A DNA stretch of 64,000 bases, from positions 63,287,675 through 63,351,674 of the forward strand of contig OY997594.1 of the NCBI GenBank assembly GCA_963921825.1. The letters are read 5' to 3'. Positions 1 through 11,122 of the stretch are shown piece by piece (position 1 is the stretch's first letter; each line of letters starts with the position of its first letter). A program made the position numbers and the translations under genes. The DNA is from Erodium maritimum. Taxonomy: Eukaryota; Streptophyta; Magnoliopsida; Geraniales; Geraniaceae. The notes below the pieces were generated by a model. The model was not told where the DNA came from. It searched no databases and saw only the letters and a program-made list of their open reading frames with translations.

Positions 1-918
1 GGAAAATCGCATGGCCATTTCTACTATTATTGACGCTGGCTGGGCGGCTGAGAAAGCGGTGAGTAGAAATTTTCATACCTCATGTTGGCATGTTTATCTG
101 TTACTAGTGTTGCGCCTGATGACTAGTTGATTCTGTCTTAATGCCAGGGCTATAAAATGACATTCTCCGGCCGTATTACTGAAATATTATCTCGGTTCGG
201 GTGGTATTACTTGAGTTGTATGGACTATAAAAAAAGGTTTTTCCTATGGGTGGCTGCTAAAAGTGTAGTAAGTGCACATGGAAGTCGGATTCTCCTGCAG
301 TGTTGTACGTCCATCCCCTTAATTTTTCCCACGGACAATAATTTGCTATTTTTTTCCTTTGACTCGCTCGCTTGCTTTTTTGTAGCTACATGATCCGGTT
401 TTTTGTTCAGGATGACACTGATGCTATCACTTGTACATCTATGAACAAGGTTGCCGAGCGTCTAGTGGATTCGTATGCCAAAAAACTTTTCAACCAAATG
501 GACCCTGGGTCTACTGACCTCCCGCGGGCAATACTCGATTTGTGTGGCCAGGACTATATCTTCAAAATCTCCTATAAAGCTAATCTAGAAGATATGAATG
601 ATTCATTCACTGTCCAAGATGTTTACACACTTGATCATGTATTATGCTTGGACTTATGTGTTTCTTGTACTCTGTTTGCCCATTTTTATTCGAGTACTAA
701 ATCTTGTGCCTTTTGGCATCCCTTTGCAGGTTCCTAGGATTAGCAAACCAGCTCCCTCGAGGAGGAGGTTGTACAAGTCTCCTACAGATGGTTCAAAGGG
801 AAAAAATGCTTTGGATTGTGCCCAGTCTGAGGTCAATTTGTCGCATAAGAAAAGAAGTAGCAGCGAACTCGAAGATGGCCTATATGAAGTTGAGGAGTCG
901 AGCGGCGAAGAAGAATAG
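1..918 (+). pseudogene. RPA1-like (replication protein A large subunit) C-terminal part, broken
   Basis: Four exons fit GT-AG rules: 1-58 (5' end outside the window), 148-304, 386-638 and 730-918 with stop TAG. The translation resembles the C-terminal OB-fold and zinc-ribbon region of plant RPA 70-kDa-like proteins (FGWYYLSC, KCSKCTWKSDS, DDTDAITC, NKVAERLV, ILDLCGQDYIFKI), followed by a charged tail ending EESSGEEE. RPA binds single-stranded DNA; many plant RPA1-like copies are carried by Helitrons. Exon 148-304 is damaged. The upstream frame and the frame needed after about 231 differ by one base, in the A run at 229-235, and the restored frame has TAA at 258-260 inside the zinc-ribbon cysteines. 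The other exons are open and in phase. It is therefore called a pseudogene. Whether it belonged to the Helitron remnant at 5197 is inference. Confidence 0.75.
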
Positions 919-2388
919 ATACGGGTTGCTATGGGTTTTATTTATTTATGTTTCCGTTTGCTTTAGGACTGCAGTCCCACTTCCAGTAGTTTCCTGAATT
1001 ATGCTTTCCTTAAAACTCGCTCTCCCAGCAAAACTTTTTTTGTGCGTTTAATAAATGTGTTTTTTACTTCCTTCCCTGTTCCAACTTCTTATTTGCTTAT
1101 CATGTCTGTCATCACTAGCCCTGATTGCATAATCCGTTATTTCTTGGACCTTTGTGCTGTATAGATGTTAAGTGCAGCTGAGATGCTCCTTACTTTTTTT
1201 TTACGCATTTCCTCAGTTGCTCTTCTCTGTTGGTATTGTTCGCTTATTTATAATTCGCCTATTGTTCATGGTATGTTCATTCTGTGACACATGCCTTTGT
1301 TTTGACCAAACAATGCTCTGTGTAATTATCATGTGTCTGACTTAGGCCGCCACAATTTGGTTCTACACGTTTAATGTTTCTTATGTCCATTGTTTTTTTT
1401 TTGATATTCCCTTTTGTTCGTTTGTGGTATGTACTGATCCGTACTTTTTCCTAGCTCAGGTACTATTGGTTTGTTTGCATTGAAGCTGAGGCTTCACATA
1501 CTGACAGGTAGATTAACCTTGGAATAATTTGTGACAGACATGTATTTCATAGGTGATCGTCCGTAGTGTAAGGTTCTCAGACGTTTTAAATGCTAATTCA
1601 CCGATGTTGGCCTTTACTTTCAATTCCCAAAATACCGTCAAGATTTGGTGTTTATGTTTTTTATAAATCAACAAAGAAAAATATTGGCAGAAAAAATAGT
1701 AGCCCAATTCAGATACAGGTCTGAGGACCTATTTAATTTATCCATTCCTTATACTATTCTTTATACTATGCAACTAGTTTTTCATACATTTCTAGCTTCC
1801 AATAATCATTGTCCTTTATTGCAGGTCTTCTTGTGTTCTGCATTTACTTTTGTACCTCTGTTACACACACCTGAACAATCTCTTTTCATCATATTGTGTA
1901 GTTAATAACAGTTTTATGTCAGTTACAGCTTATGAAGTTAAGCCACATTATTGCCCATTTAATCTTGCCCATCTCTTCGTACGCTTTTCCTCATCCTCTG
2001 ATTTGTTATATATGGTTGGTCATTTGCTCATATCCATGTACTCTCCATCTGATTCTCCTAGGTATAGAGTCTCATACATCCAGTACGATTATGACCTTAT
2101 CAACTATGTAATATGGTCTTCCCTGAATTTTTCTTTTCTCGTTTACAGACGTTTTCTATAGCTGCTCCTCATTTACAACTTGGCTTGCTTCTTGCACTTG
2201 AGACTATCTTTAGGTTTTTACTCAACTTAGATCCTTGCTTCATCTTTCATTTCACTTCTATTTATCTTTTTATTCCTTATTTTGTGGACTGTGTGTTTGC
2301 AATGTTTAAGTTTTCTGATATTGGTATGGTGTTTTCTTGCTTTCCCGTTTGTTTGAATACACTTTACTAACTTATTCCTCTTCTCCAC
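919..2388. other. AT-rich stretch without a recognisable gene
   Basis: T-rich sequence downstream of the RPA-like stop codon. The open frames are short, hydrophobic by composition, and match no family I recognise. It probably holds the old 3' UTR and decayed repeat sequence. Confidence 0.5.
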
Positions 2389-3314
2389 TGACTTCTCCTT
2401 TTAATCGAACGCGAACGATGAAACAGTGACATAATTTTTAAACCTTTTAATAAGCCACTTAAAATTACCACTTAAGTTAATCAAATACGTCCAAAACAAG
2501 CGGACAAAAACTAGAGCGTACAAAAACTAGAGCGTACGTCGCTAACTCCCAAAAAGAAACCCGGACTCTCACTCCCAACTCTTCAAGCTTCGATAACTCC
2601 CCTAGTCCGCCTGGCGACCAATACCTGTAGGAAAAGCAGCTAGGGGTGAGCGTTCGCTCACCACCACGGATACTAGACTGACTATGACATACTAGCAAAA
2701 AATGCCGGAAACACCAACAACAACCCAAACACCGGGGACTACTATCCCCAAACTCAAGTAACCCGACTGACACACGAACTGTTACTTTCCCCAACCAACT
2801 CAACACCCGGACAGGTAATGTAGACCTGACACAGCGGTTACGACCTCCACCAAAGACACAAAAGAAAACCACGCAACACCCAAGATCACAAAGGATCGCA
2901 CACCAAACAAGATCACAAAGGATCGCACTCCAGCTGCTCAGTGCCGGTTGCTAACCGGTTGGGCTCGAGCCTGCCCCAAGCAACTTTCCCCGACACGCAG
3001 TCGGGCCAGACGGTCGACATGTTAGCGATATATAACGCAATCCTTTTCTGATAGCTAGTCGGAAGGGGAGCCGCCCTTCATCGCCGAAGAATGCACAACT
3101 TTACCGGTGGTTAACCCGGAAGGCTAGCCAACCCCCACGCGCGCGACCACAGGACACCTTTATTGTCAGGCAGGCCCCCAACCTCTGGCAGAAGAATGCA
3201 CACGCGCGCGACCACAGGACCCCTTTATTGTCAGGCGGGCCCCCAACCTCAGGCAATCACAATCACAACCAAAGTTCAACAACAAGCGACAACACAGGTT
3301 TAACACCCCACAGG

Positions 3315-3512
3315 CACACATGCCCACCCACGACACACGAAACAGTAACACCCGGGTTCAGCACCCCAAAGGCACACCTGGCCACCCACGACACACAAAC
3401 AGTAAAATTACGGGTTCAACTCCCCACGGGCACTCATGGCCACCCAAGACGCATAAACAGTAAAATACGGGTTCAACTCCCACGGGCACTCATGGCCACC
3501 CAAGACACAATC
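3315..3512. repeat. Tandem array, about 57-bp unit, four copies
   Basis: Four degenerate units, each containing a GGCCACCCA-type block followed by acacacaaacagtaaaa and gggttcaactcccc. The same unit, reverse complemented, forms the ten-copy array at 25760-26310 in the sister element, so the arrays have expanded or contracted since the two copies separated. Confidence 0.75.
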
Positions 3513-3552
3513 AATTCAATCAACCTCCGGGCACAACCAAATGCCACCAGTA

Positions 3553-3722
3553 TTTCTATTGTTCGATAAGTTCACTTATCCTACGACACTACTAAGTGTC
3601 ACATTGCTTTCTATTGTTCGATACGTTCTCGTATCATACGACACCACAAGGTGTCGCCTGCATTTCTAGTGTTCGATAACTTACTTATCCTACGACACTA
3701 CTAAGTGTCTCATGCATTTCTA
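3553..3722. repeat. Tandem array of about 55-58 bp, three copies, with internal hairpins
   Basis: Three units begin TTTCTA(T/G)TGTTCGATA near 3553, 3608 and 3664. Each carries a near-palindrome of the form GACAC...GTGTC and a second short inverted pair around CGATAAG/CTTATC. The sister element has the matching array at 25437-25600. Confidence 0.7.
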
Positions 3723-5196
3723 CTGTTAACTTTCCCTAGTCAAGGCCGTGATCCGGCTACTTTTCCCTACCTCGTACGCTTTCCCAAAAGTTCCCAACCA
3801 AGCTCCGACGTGCTCACGGTCACTCGCCTATCTTTCCCTTTCCGCGGTCCTCGGCACGGTCTAACAAGATCACAATTAAAACACTTTTTAAGTTTGCAGG
3901 CAAAAAATGAAATTAAAGAATTAGACGCCCAAACGCAACCCTAGTAATGTCGATCACTCCCAAACTTCCCAAGTACTCGACATTGTCAATAATGGGCCCG
4001 GAAGGGCCCGATTCGCCAGGCTCGGCGAATTTGCCCAGGATTGGAAAACGCCCTTCCGGGGCTCCGAAAATTCCCGTTTTCGTTTCTACTATTTTAGAAT
4101 AATTCAAGGGTTCCAATGCAATCGACGGAATTAATTTCTGACTTCCGAGCAATTTAATTCGCGTTTAAAGTTTCTAAACCCGTCATTTCCAACTTTTACA
4201 ATTTAATTCCAAATTTCGTCCCGGGTGTGGATTAACAACTTGAGGATCGTCCTAAACCACCCGAACACGAAAACCCGAGACCTGAGCACGTGGGCCCCAC
4301 TCGGCCATCAAGACCTGATGGTGGCTGGGCCGGTTTTGGGCCGGTTCACCACCATGGTGGCCGGTCCTAGCTCCGGCCAGCCACCACCCATCTTCGGCCA
4401 GCCACCACCCACGGTGGCCGGAGCTCCTGCGAGCCTCCGGTCACCGGAAACCAATCCTTTTCGCTCCAAAATGTTCCCAAAGAACCCAACACCTCGACTC
4501 ATCCATATTTAACCCATTTAAACCCAAACCCTAACTTTTAAACGTACTAAAACAAAAATCGAATAGGTTCTCACCGTAGGGAATGATGACGGGAGCTTGA
4601 TTCTTCGACCGTTGAGACGATCCGTTGGTTGGATCGTCGGGAAATCCCTAAACCCTAACTCCTTCTTCTCTTTTTCTCTCATTTTCTCCTTCTCCTTCTC
4701 TCTCTCTCTTTTCCCCCCCTTTTTCTCTAAATGGTCGAACACCTCCATTTGGTCTTCCTTTTGTTTTGTTCAATATTACCTAACACCACCACTTATATGA
4801 CATGTGGCAAGTGGGTCCCACCCCTTTTGCGAAATTCGGCCGTCTCGGGCCCTGAACGGGCCCATTTTCCAAGAAATTACGAAACTTCGCGGGCTACAAG
4901 GAAACGGCTCAACTAAGACCACTGTAACGACGGCTAAGCTTTTTGGATCCAAAACAGACCTCGAACGGACCAAAACGTCGCTCGGTTGACTTTTCCAACA
5001 AAAGTCAACATTTCCCAAATTGGTCAGAAAGTTGCCATGAGTCCCCCAGAACTCATTTTGGTCGATATCGGGGTCAACTCAAGTCCGATATGACCCTCGG
5101 GGTCAAATTTAGGTTCATTTAGGTGTCTGTCCAATTTTTTTTAATTATCCTGTTTTTCGCCAATTTGACTGGCGTTGACCGGGAGTGGTTCTTACA

Positions 5197-6091
5197 TGAT
5201 TTATATACTGGGTTAATGGATGCTTCTTTCCGCGGTGATTCAGATGCAGGTCACACAGGGAAAGAAATAATACTCCCCGCAAGCCATACCGGAGGCCCCC
5301 GTTATCGAGTTGAAAACTACTAGGATGCTATGAAAATATGTCGATGGGCCGGATACCATGATATTTTCTTGACTTTCACGTGCAATCCTAAATGGCCTGA
5401 AATCAATGCCATGCTTGGGATGATTGGCCAAGAGGGGGACACAAACCGCCATGATATTAATGCTCGCGTTTTCGAGATCAAAATAAAGCATTTCATGAAA
5501 CATTTGCGCACAGCTAAGCCTTTCGGCTCAGTTCTTGCTTGTATGTATTCTTTCCAAATTTGGTTTTTCTTAATGCGCTCACTACATCTGACGAGTTTGT
5601 CTTTTTCCATTTCAGGGCTATATACAATTGAATTCCAAAACAGAGGCCTTCCACATGTTCACATATTGCTATTCCTCCAACCTGCGTATAAGAACCCTTC
5701 TGGAAGCCAGATAGACAAGATGGTTAGTGTAGAGCTTCCTGATCCTAATATTGTGCTGCCTGGATATAATATTGTGCGGCATATGATGCTCTATGGTCCT
5801 TGTGTTAGTGTGAATCCCAACTCCCCGTGTATGGTTAAAGGAGAATGTTAAAAGAATTTTCCTAAACCATGGAACTCATCAACGACAACCGATGACAATG
5901 GTTTCCCGGTATACATGCGTAGAGACACAACCATTACTACAACTAAGAAAGGTCATGTTTACCGCCATGAAAGCATCAACCATGTATTGCAAAGTTCCAT
6001 GGACCGCTTGAACTACCGTCGACATATAGCAGCAAATTTGAACCCAAAAAGAACCACTTGCCGACTAATCAGATAGCTTAGCACTCTCATG
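5197..6091 (+). pseudogene. Helitron Rep (HUH) domain remnant
   Basis: The translation reads DLYTGLMDASFRGDSDAGHTGK, then GGPRYRVENY, CRWAGYHDIFLTFTCNPKWPE, EFQNRGLPHVHILLFL and NFPKPWNSS...GFPVYMRRDT. These are the conserved blocks of the Helitron helicase-like N-terminal (Rep) domain, including the HxH metal motif of the HUH endonuclease. A possible in-frame 75-base intron lies at 5541-5615 (GTATGT...TTTCAG). There are in-frame stops (TAG at 5321-5323, TAA at 5849-5851). The N-terminal part is cut off by the LTR element ending at 5196. The catalytic tyrosines and the helicase are absent downstream, where a MITE begins at 6101. This is a non-functional fragment of a rolling-circle transposon. 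Confidence 0.85.
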
Positions 6092-6100
6092 TTTTATTTG

Positions 6101-6566
6101 GTGTTATTTACGATTTGGTACCCAAATGTTTCGTCCACGAACGATATGGTACCCTTATGTTTCAAATGACCAATTTGGTACCCAAATGATTTGTCCACGA
6201 ACGATTTGAGTTAATGGGGTTAAAAAAACTAATAGAATAATGTGAAATGACCATTTTTTTATTTTAATATTTTATTTTTTAAATTTTAAAAAAATTAAAT
6301 TTTTTTATTGTATTATAACTAAGGGTATAATGGTAATTTTGTCTATCAAATTTATAAGCTTAAAATAAGAAAGGGTAAAATCGTCATTTCACACCCCACT
6401 TAACTGCACATGTATAATTTAGAGGAATATTCCATTAGTTTTCTAACGGAATATGCTACTTCCGTCTGTGGACAAATCATTTGGGTACCAAATTGGTCAT
6501 TTGAAACATAAGGGTACCATATCGTTCGTGGACGAAACATTTGGGGTACCAAATCGTAAATAACCC
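6101..6566. mobile_element. Mutator-type MITE, 466 bp, TSD TTTTATTTG
   Basis: Long terminal inverted repeats start GTGTTATTTACGATTTGG and end with the matching CCAAATCGTAAATAACCC; the arms pair for more than 100 bases. Direct 9-bp duplications TTTTATTTG flank it at 6092-6100 and 6567-6575. A 9-bp TSD with long TIRs is typical of non-autonomous Mutator-like elements. The centre is AT-rich and non-coding. It inserted next to or inside the Helitron remnant. Confidence 0.9.
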
Positions 6567-6575
6567 TTTTATTTG

Positions 6576-6785
6576 TAGACCAAGTGCAACTCAAATTCAA
6601 ATTTACAGACTTGTCTTTGTTTTTGTCACAAACTAAGTACAATATGATGAATGCCGATGAGATTCCATTTGAAGGGCCAAACCTTATCTAAAACAACCTA
6701 TTTATATTAAGGTCTGTATATGAGGTTCCGCATCACATAATGTTCCCCAAAAATCAGGTTGCCCAACGTTCAAAAAACAAATTGT
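6576..6785. other. Short unassigned stretch
   Basis: Sequence between the MITE duplication and the unrecognised minus-strand gene. Short open stretches occur, but no family is recognisable. It may be Helitron-internal sequence. Confidence 0.3.
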
Positions 6786-8083
6786 TCAATGCTTACTTCC
6801 AAAAGGTGGCCGAGATACATGCGATATTAAAAAGGCGTATTTAACTAAGCTACTCACATATCGTTCTTCAACCATTTCATCCCTCCTATGCATCATTTGG
6901 CTTCCTGACTCCTCTAAGTTCTTCCATAACAGCGTTGTCCTTCCATGGTTTGAAAACTTCTCTTTTTCCTCTATTGTGATTTCCAAAAAAATATCATCTT
7001 TATCAGAGCACATGACAGTAAAACATTCACACAATAATGTAAATAGTACTCACAATTTTCCAATACATGAATGCCTTCAGAAGCACTAGCATCTTTGCTT
7101 TGTTATCCTCAACGACCTGTAACTCAGCAACAAAGTCTGCAGAATTAGAAAATCAATTGCTTATTGTTTCTCTTATGCTTGGCGTGCTTGGCAGGAAAGC
7201 TCTAGCTTGGGAAACAATAAACTCATCGACAATTTCTATCTACATTATGCAACCAATTAGATTCTAGACTATTGATTTATCTATTACATAATGTATTCCC
7301 AATTGCTTCTTACCTGGGTGATCCGAAAGATAATCTCTACCGATATAACCAGTATCACGATCCATGTGGATGCGTTTGAAGAGGGCAAAGTTCGGCTCAA
7401 AGTACGGGGAGCTAAAGCACTTCTTCATCAATGCCAATCTGAATTGTTCCTCCTCATCTTCCTGCAATCAATAATTGATTGTAACAAATGTAGTCTAATT
7501 TAGGCCTTTCCTACAGTTCATACCCAGAGCACTACATGTTACCTTAGAAATTTAACTCAAACAAGAGTAGCCAACCATGAAAAATACTTGCAGAACCAAT
7601 TCAACAACTTCATAGAACTAAAATAAAATTGGGATTGTGTTTAGAGTGTACCGTTGGGATCAGTTCTGGCACTGAGTTGTGTTCGCTCTGGAGATCAGCT
7701 TGCTTCTCCACCTGGCAACCGTCCCTCCCAACCATGGGCTCACATCCGTTCATACAAACATGTGTGTCTGCGATTGTGTTTGAATGCACTTGCCTTTCCT
7801 GTGACTTCCTCTGCTGTTTAACACGAGAGGGTGACCAATCATGAGGACAGATATGACAACAACGAGTGCTCTGATTTCCGTTGGTGAGTCGAACTGATCG
7901 GCGAACGATGAGGGACCTATCTTGATTTCCTGTTATATTTGTAGCATGCAAGTCAGAGATTTGCTGTCCATGTTGCGGCTGAATCGGCCGACGAACTCCA
8001 CCGCGATAAATCCTCCCTTTTCTCGACCACCTGCCTCGCCGCCCCATGTTCAGATTAACAATTCCCCAAGTAACTATCTCCAA
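6786..8083 (-). pseudogene. Unrecognised multi-exon gene or gene fragment
   Basis: Exon 1 (8083-7652) starts ATG, or possibly the internal ATG at 8047, and encodes a basic, Cys/His-containing 144-residue stretch (MGRRGRWSRKG, CCHICPHDWSPS). It ends exactly at a GTACAC donor in phase 0. Exon 2 (7461-7314) follows a TTGCAG acceptor in phase and encodes EDEEEQFRLALMKKC...GRDYLSDHP, ending at CAG/GTAAG. Further exon-like pieces read EIVDEFIVSQARAFLPSTPSIRETI (from 7235), DFVAELQVVEDNKAKMLVLLKAFMYWK (about 7139-7055) and a charged piece ending EEMVEERY-like (about 7034-6850). No clean donor joins the third and fourth pieces. I do not recognise the family. A TATA box sits 38 bases upstream of the ATG. 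It may be a decayed gene or a Helitron capture. Confidence 0.45.
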
Positions 8084-8120
8084 CTCACATAAACCCTAGA
8101 CTCCCCACAACGATCCCTTC

Positions 8121-8127
8121 TTTTATA
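8121..8127 (-). promoter_or_regulatory. TATA box of the minus-strand gene starting at 8083
   Basis: TATAAAA on the minus strand, 38 bases upstream of the ATG at 8083, which is a normal plant core-promoter position. Confidence 0.55.
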
Positions 8128-8647
8128 TCGCGCTCTCCTTGGGCACTTCTTTCTTGAGGAGCTTGTTGTGAGTGCACTCTCTAACGCGTGACGTCACGCA
8201 CCTACTTCCCTCACGCTTCCAACCTTTAGTCCCTTCATCTTCTCCATTGTATTGTGACACAAATAAAGTGACGTTGATAGAAGCAGAACGGGCGCCATCA
8301 TGAGCTAGAATACACAACTTCTCTGTACGGGCCCGTTTTTGCCAATGGGCTACCTTCGATTGAACGACCCAAATTGCCCCTCATACAGATCTATCCATGT
8401 GCCATATACACATGCCCACTGAGTTAAAGACGGGCCAGCGAAATTATCCACAGTGAAATAACCTAAACATTATTACGGCCCAACGAACCAACATCAGATT
8501 TGCCCTTTCAGAATTACCTTTTGTGTCTTGAATGCTTAATGCAATGTTAAAACCACTAAACGACACGATTCTCTGGCGTACGGACATGAAAGCCAACGCG
8601 ATCCTTCGCATGCGCAAGCCCCGTTCATCTTCTTCTGTTTTCTTCCG

Positions 8648-8654
8648 TATAAAA
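8648..8654 (+). promoter_or_regulatory. TATA box of the plus-strand gene starting at 8699
   Basis: TATAAAA on the plus strand, 45 bases upstream of the ATG at 8699. Together with the minus-strand TATA box it frames a region of about 0.5 kb shared by two divergent genes. Confidence 0.55.
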
Positions 8655-8698
8655 CATAGATTAGCCCTCTTCTACAATCAGACCTAAAAATCGGAGCC

Positions 8699-9549
8699 AT
8701 GGTGCTTCGCCGCCAACAAATAAGGCAAGCACAACGCCATCCTCTGCGTAGAATCAAACGCCTCAGAGCCCCGACGATCATCCCTTCTGGAGAAGTACTT
8801 GAAAACGGGCATGTAGCCGTGCTTGTTGAAGGGGATTGGTCTATGGAGATCATCCCTGCTGGAGAAGTACTTGAAAACGGACATGTAGATGTGCCTGCTA
8901 CAGGCGATTGGCCTCCGTGGCCTGAAAACGAGCCCGGATCACCAGCAGATGGGTCTGGGGCTGGCGATTGGCCTCAAGACGGACACCGATCACCACCTCC
9001 TGAACCTGACACCAGCGAATGACCTCCATGGCCTCAAGACGAGCACCAACCACTGCCAGCGACTCAAAACACCCATGCAGCCGTACCTATTGCAGCCAAC
9101 ACAGAAGTCGAGACTGGCCTCCAAAACTCATACACCCTGCCCAGGCCTCGCGCAATCAACTGGGTGTTATATGATTCTGTAAGTTTCTTGTCTTTGACTT
9201 TTACTTTCAAACACTACAACCACCATACTATTTTTCTGATCTTTCATATCTTCACTTTGGGGTTAAGGTCCGCCCATATGTCGAGGACCATGTTTTAAAG
9301 ATTCTATTATGTGATGATTCGGTTCTGGTTGATCGTATAATGACGTATCTAGATGAGCACAAATCAGATGAAGATATGTTCCAACTGCTCACCAATGTTG
9401 CATTCCCTGGCGCTGATGATTTTGTCTCTCACATCTACTCCCTGATTGGGTATTACACAGCTGTAACAGAGAATGTTGGTGGCTCTCAAAACCCGTCTTC
9501 TAGCTCTGCTCCACCAAACGCTGCTGATTCTCTCTTCAATGCTCCATGA
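8699..9549 (+). pseudogene. Unrecognised two-exon gene with internal repeats and an in-frame TGA
   Basis: Exon 1 is 8699-9178 (donor TCT/GTAAGT) and exon 2 is 9268-9549 (acceptor GGTTAAG), joined in phase for 254 codons including the TGA stop at 9549. Exon 1 encodes a basic start, two copies of IIP(S/A)GEVLENGHV, and several GDWPPWP-type motifs. At codon 108 (9020-9022) the third GDWPPWP-like motif has TGA where the others have TGG; the frame then stays open to the splice site. Exon 2 encodes an acidic alpha-helical stretch (VRPYVEDHVLKILLCDD, DRIMTYLDEHKSDEDMF) and a Ser/Pro-rich tail. I do not recognise the family. The protein is either 107 residues or a broken 253-residue one. Confidence 0.45.
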
Positions 9550-10015
9550 AGGATGCCCCTGTTTTGCATGTCTTTTTTGAACTGGTTATGATGTTTGTTT
9601 TTTGAACTGGTTACTTTTTTAGGTTCTCTACTTTAGTGTACCTAACTTTTGTTTGAATATGGTTCACTATAATTATATTATGTTTATCTAATCATTGTGT
9701 TACCTTAGCATTGTGTTGAATTGTTATTGACAACTCATTTGAAGCATCTTTGTCATGAACAATGAGTAACCATTGGAGAAATAATGGGTCTGTGGAACCA
9801 TCTGTATAAACAAAATATTCATATAAATCCCAAGTTTATTCTTTTAAATGCATTTCCTAATCATATATAACAATGTAAAAATAAACATCTCTATATTCCA
9901 TGTATCACAAACGACTTCTAACAAGTAGTCATGATCTTTGCATTGTTCAGCTATAACAATCAAAACGTTCGTTTCCCTTTACCGAACATATATCCTTTTC
10001 AAGTTATCCCGCCAT
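9550..10015. other. AT-rich 3' flank inside the Helitron end
   Basis: No open frame of note. It probably contains the 3' UTR of the 8699 gene and the subterminal part of the Helitron that ends at 10046. Confidence 0.4.
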
Positions 10016-10046
10016 GCACCGTACATCGCGCGGTGCCCCCACCTAG
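10016..10046 (+). mobile_element. Helitron 3' terminus (hairpin plus CTAG)
   Basis: GCACCG (10016-10021) pairs with CGGTGC (10031-10036) across a 9-base loop. Six bases later comes CTAG (10043-10046) followed by T. Hairpin, short spacer, CTRR and a T at the insertion site are the hallmarks of Helitron 3' ends; the preceding TTATCCCGCC is also usual for plant Helitrons. The 5' TC end was not found, so the element's full extent is unknown. It may include the gene pair at 6786-9549 and the Rep remnant at 5197. Confidence 0.75.
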
Positions 10047-11122
10047 TACACAATAATGTCAAGCAAAAGATGGTATAAGGGAGATAAGAACATGTGGGAC
10101 GATATATGTCTTTTTTTAGAATAAACGACGAATATTATAGCATTAAAATGTTTACAACAAGCAAACATACCAAAACAGAAATTGAAAGTACGACAATAAC
10201 AGAAAGCTGGGTAAAGAGTAAACATGCTCTTGTAGAATCTTTTGTTGTTCGGAGGGTAGTACTACGACATCGTCCTAAGCTCACCGATGCATCGGCTCCA
10301 AACGGGTTTTCAACGACCGAGCAGGTCCATTGTATCTTCTCATACTAGTGGACTGAGAATCCCCCCCAGGTTTTCAGCGTGCGTCGTCCTCTCTTGATTG
10401 ATATAGGTAATGCTCCAAAGCGCTAGATTGTTGACCCCTGAGCTGCTAGGGGAATATTGTGTCGGCTCTTGATGGTACCACTACCATCCTAAATCCAGGG
10501 GACGGTATAACCGACTGCCCTCCCTTTAGACTGCTTCGCTCTCATTCCTTGGGGCGGGGGTTCTTCTTGCCCCCTGCCGTTGTATTAGACCCCACCGCTA
10601 CAACTGATCCCCTGTCCGGACCCTAACCGACCGGTGCGCATGCCCAATTGGGCCCGACCCAAGTCCGACTTCCATGATCTGATCCAGCCCCGCCTTGTGT
10701 CCCTTGTCCCGGCCCAACACCGGCCCGACTCCCATTAGGCCAGATAAGGGGAATATGAATTGTGTCCAGCCCTCTGTCCTGTACCTGGGCCGACTCTCAC
10801 AGGCCCATGCCAAGCCCGACGTGCATCATCCATTAGGCCTGAGCCCATTTGTCCACCCGACGTACACTCCATGGAAACCCTAATCGGTTCCGGGAGGATA
10901 TATGTCATAGATTAATCTCCATTATCTATGATATCATCATTTATTAATATAATGAAACTTATATTATTATTTTATGAAATATTAATTATGTAAATAATAA
11001 ATAAAACTTACTTGATAATAGAACTCTTAGATGGATAAAAAAGTACATGTGAACTCAACCACAACGTGTCATTTGCTGCGCTTAGAAAATAGTGTATTGA
11101 ATATATTTTGATGTGTTTATCT
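10047..11122. other. Unassigned intergenic stretch
   Basis: Mixed sequence with a GC-rich low-complexity part (about 10600-10870, many GGCCCGA-type words) and an AT-rich part (10900-11040). No convincing gene. The open frame at 10094-10348 starts inside A/T-rich sequence and resembles nothing known to me. Confidence 0.4.

Larger units (their letters stand above)
2389..5196 (+). mobile_element. Long LTR-like element, copy 1 (relative of the solo LTR at 24027-27297)
   Basis: Read on the plus strand, this stretch matches the reverse complement of 24027-27297 over most of its length. Examples are the segment around 2520-2640, the frame-less arrays at 3315-3720, the T/C-rich stretch near 4660-4740, and the end block GACTGGCGTTGACCGGGAG at 5167-5185. 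The right end is GGTTCTTACA at 5187-5196, matching GGTTATTACA of the other copy, and Helitron Rep coding sequence follows at once. The left end is unclear: homology fades near 2395-2400 and the TGTCACGCCCC start of the sister copy is not preserved. No 5-bp TSD is visible (TCCAC on the left, TGATT on the right). It is about 2.8 kb and non-coding. Confidence 0.65.

Noticed and set aside
1-10046. A single Helitron spanning the RPA-like gene, Rep and the CTAG end
   Set aside because: Plausible, because plant Helitrons can carry RPA-like genes, but no 5' terminus was found and the LTR element obscures the junction, so the pieces are reported separately.
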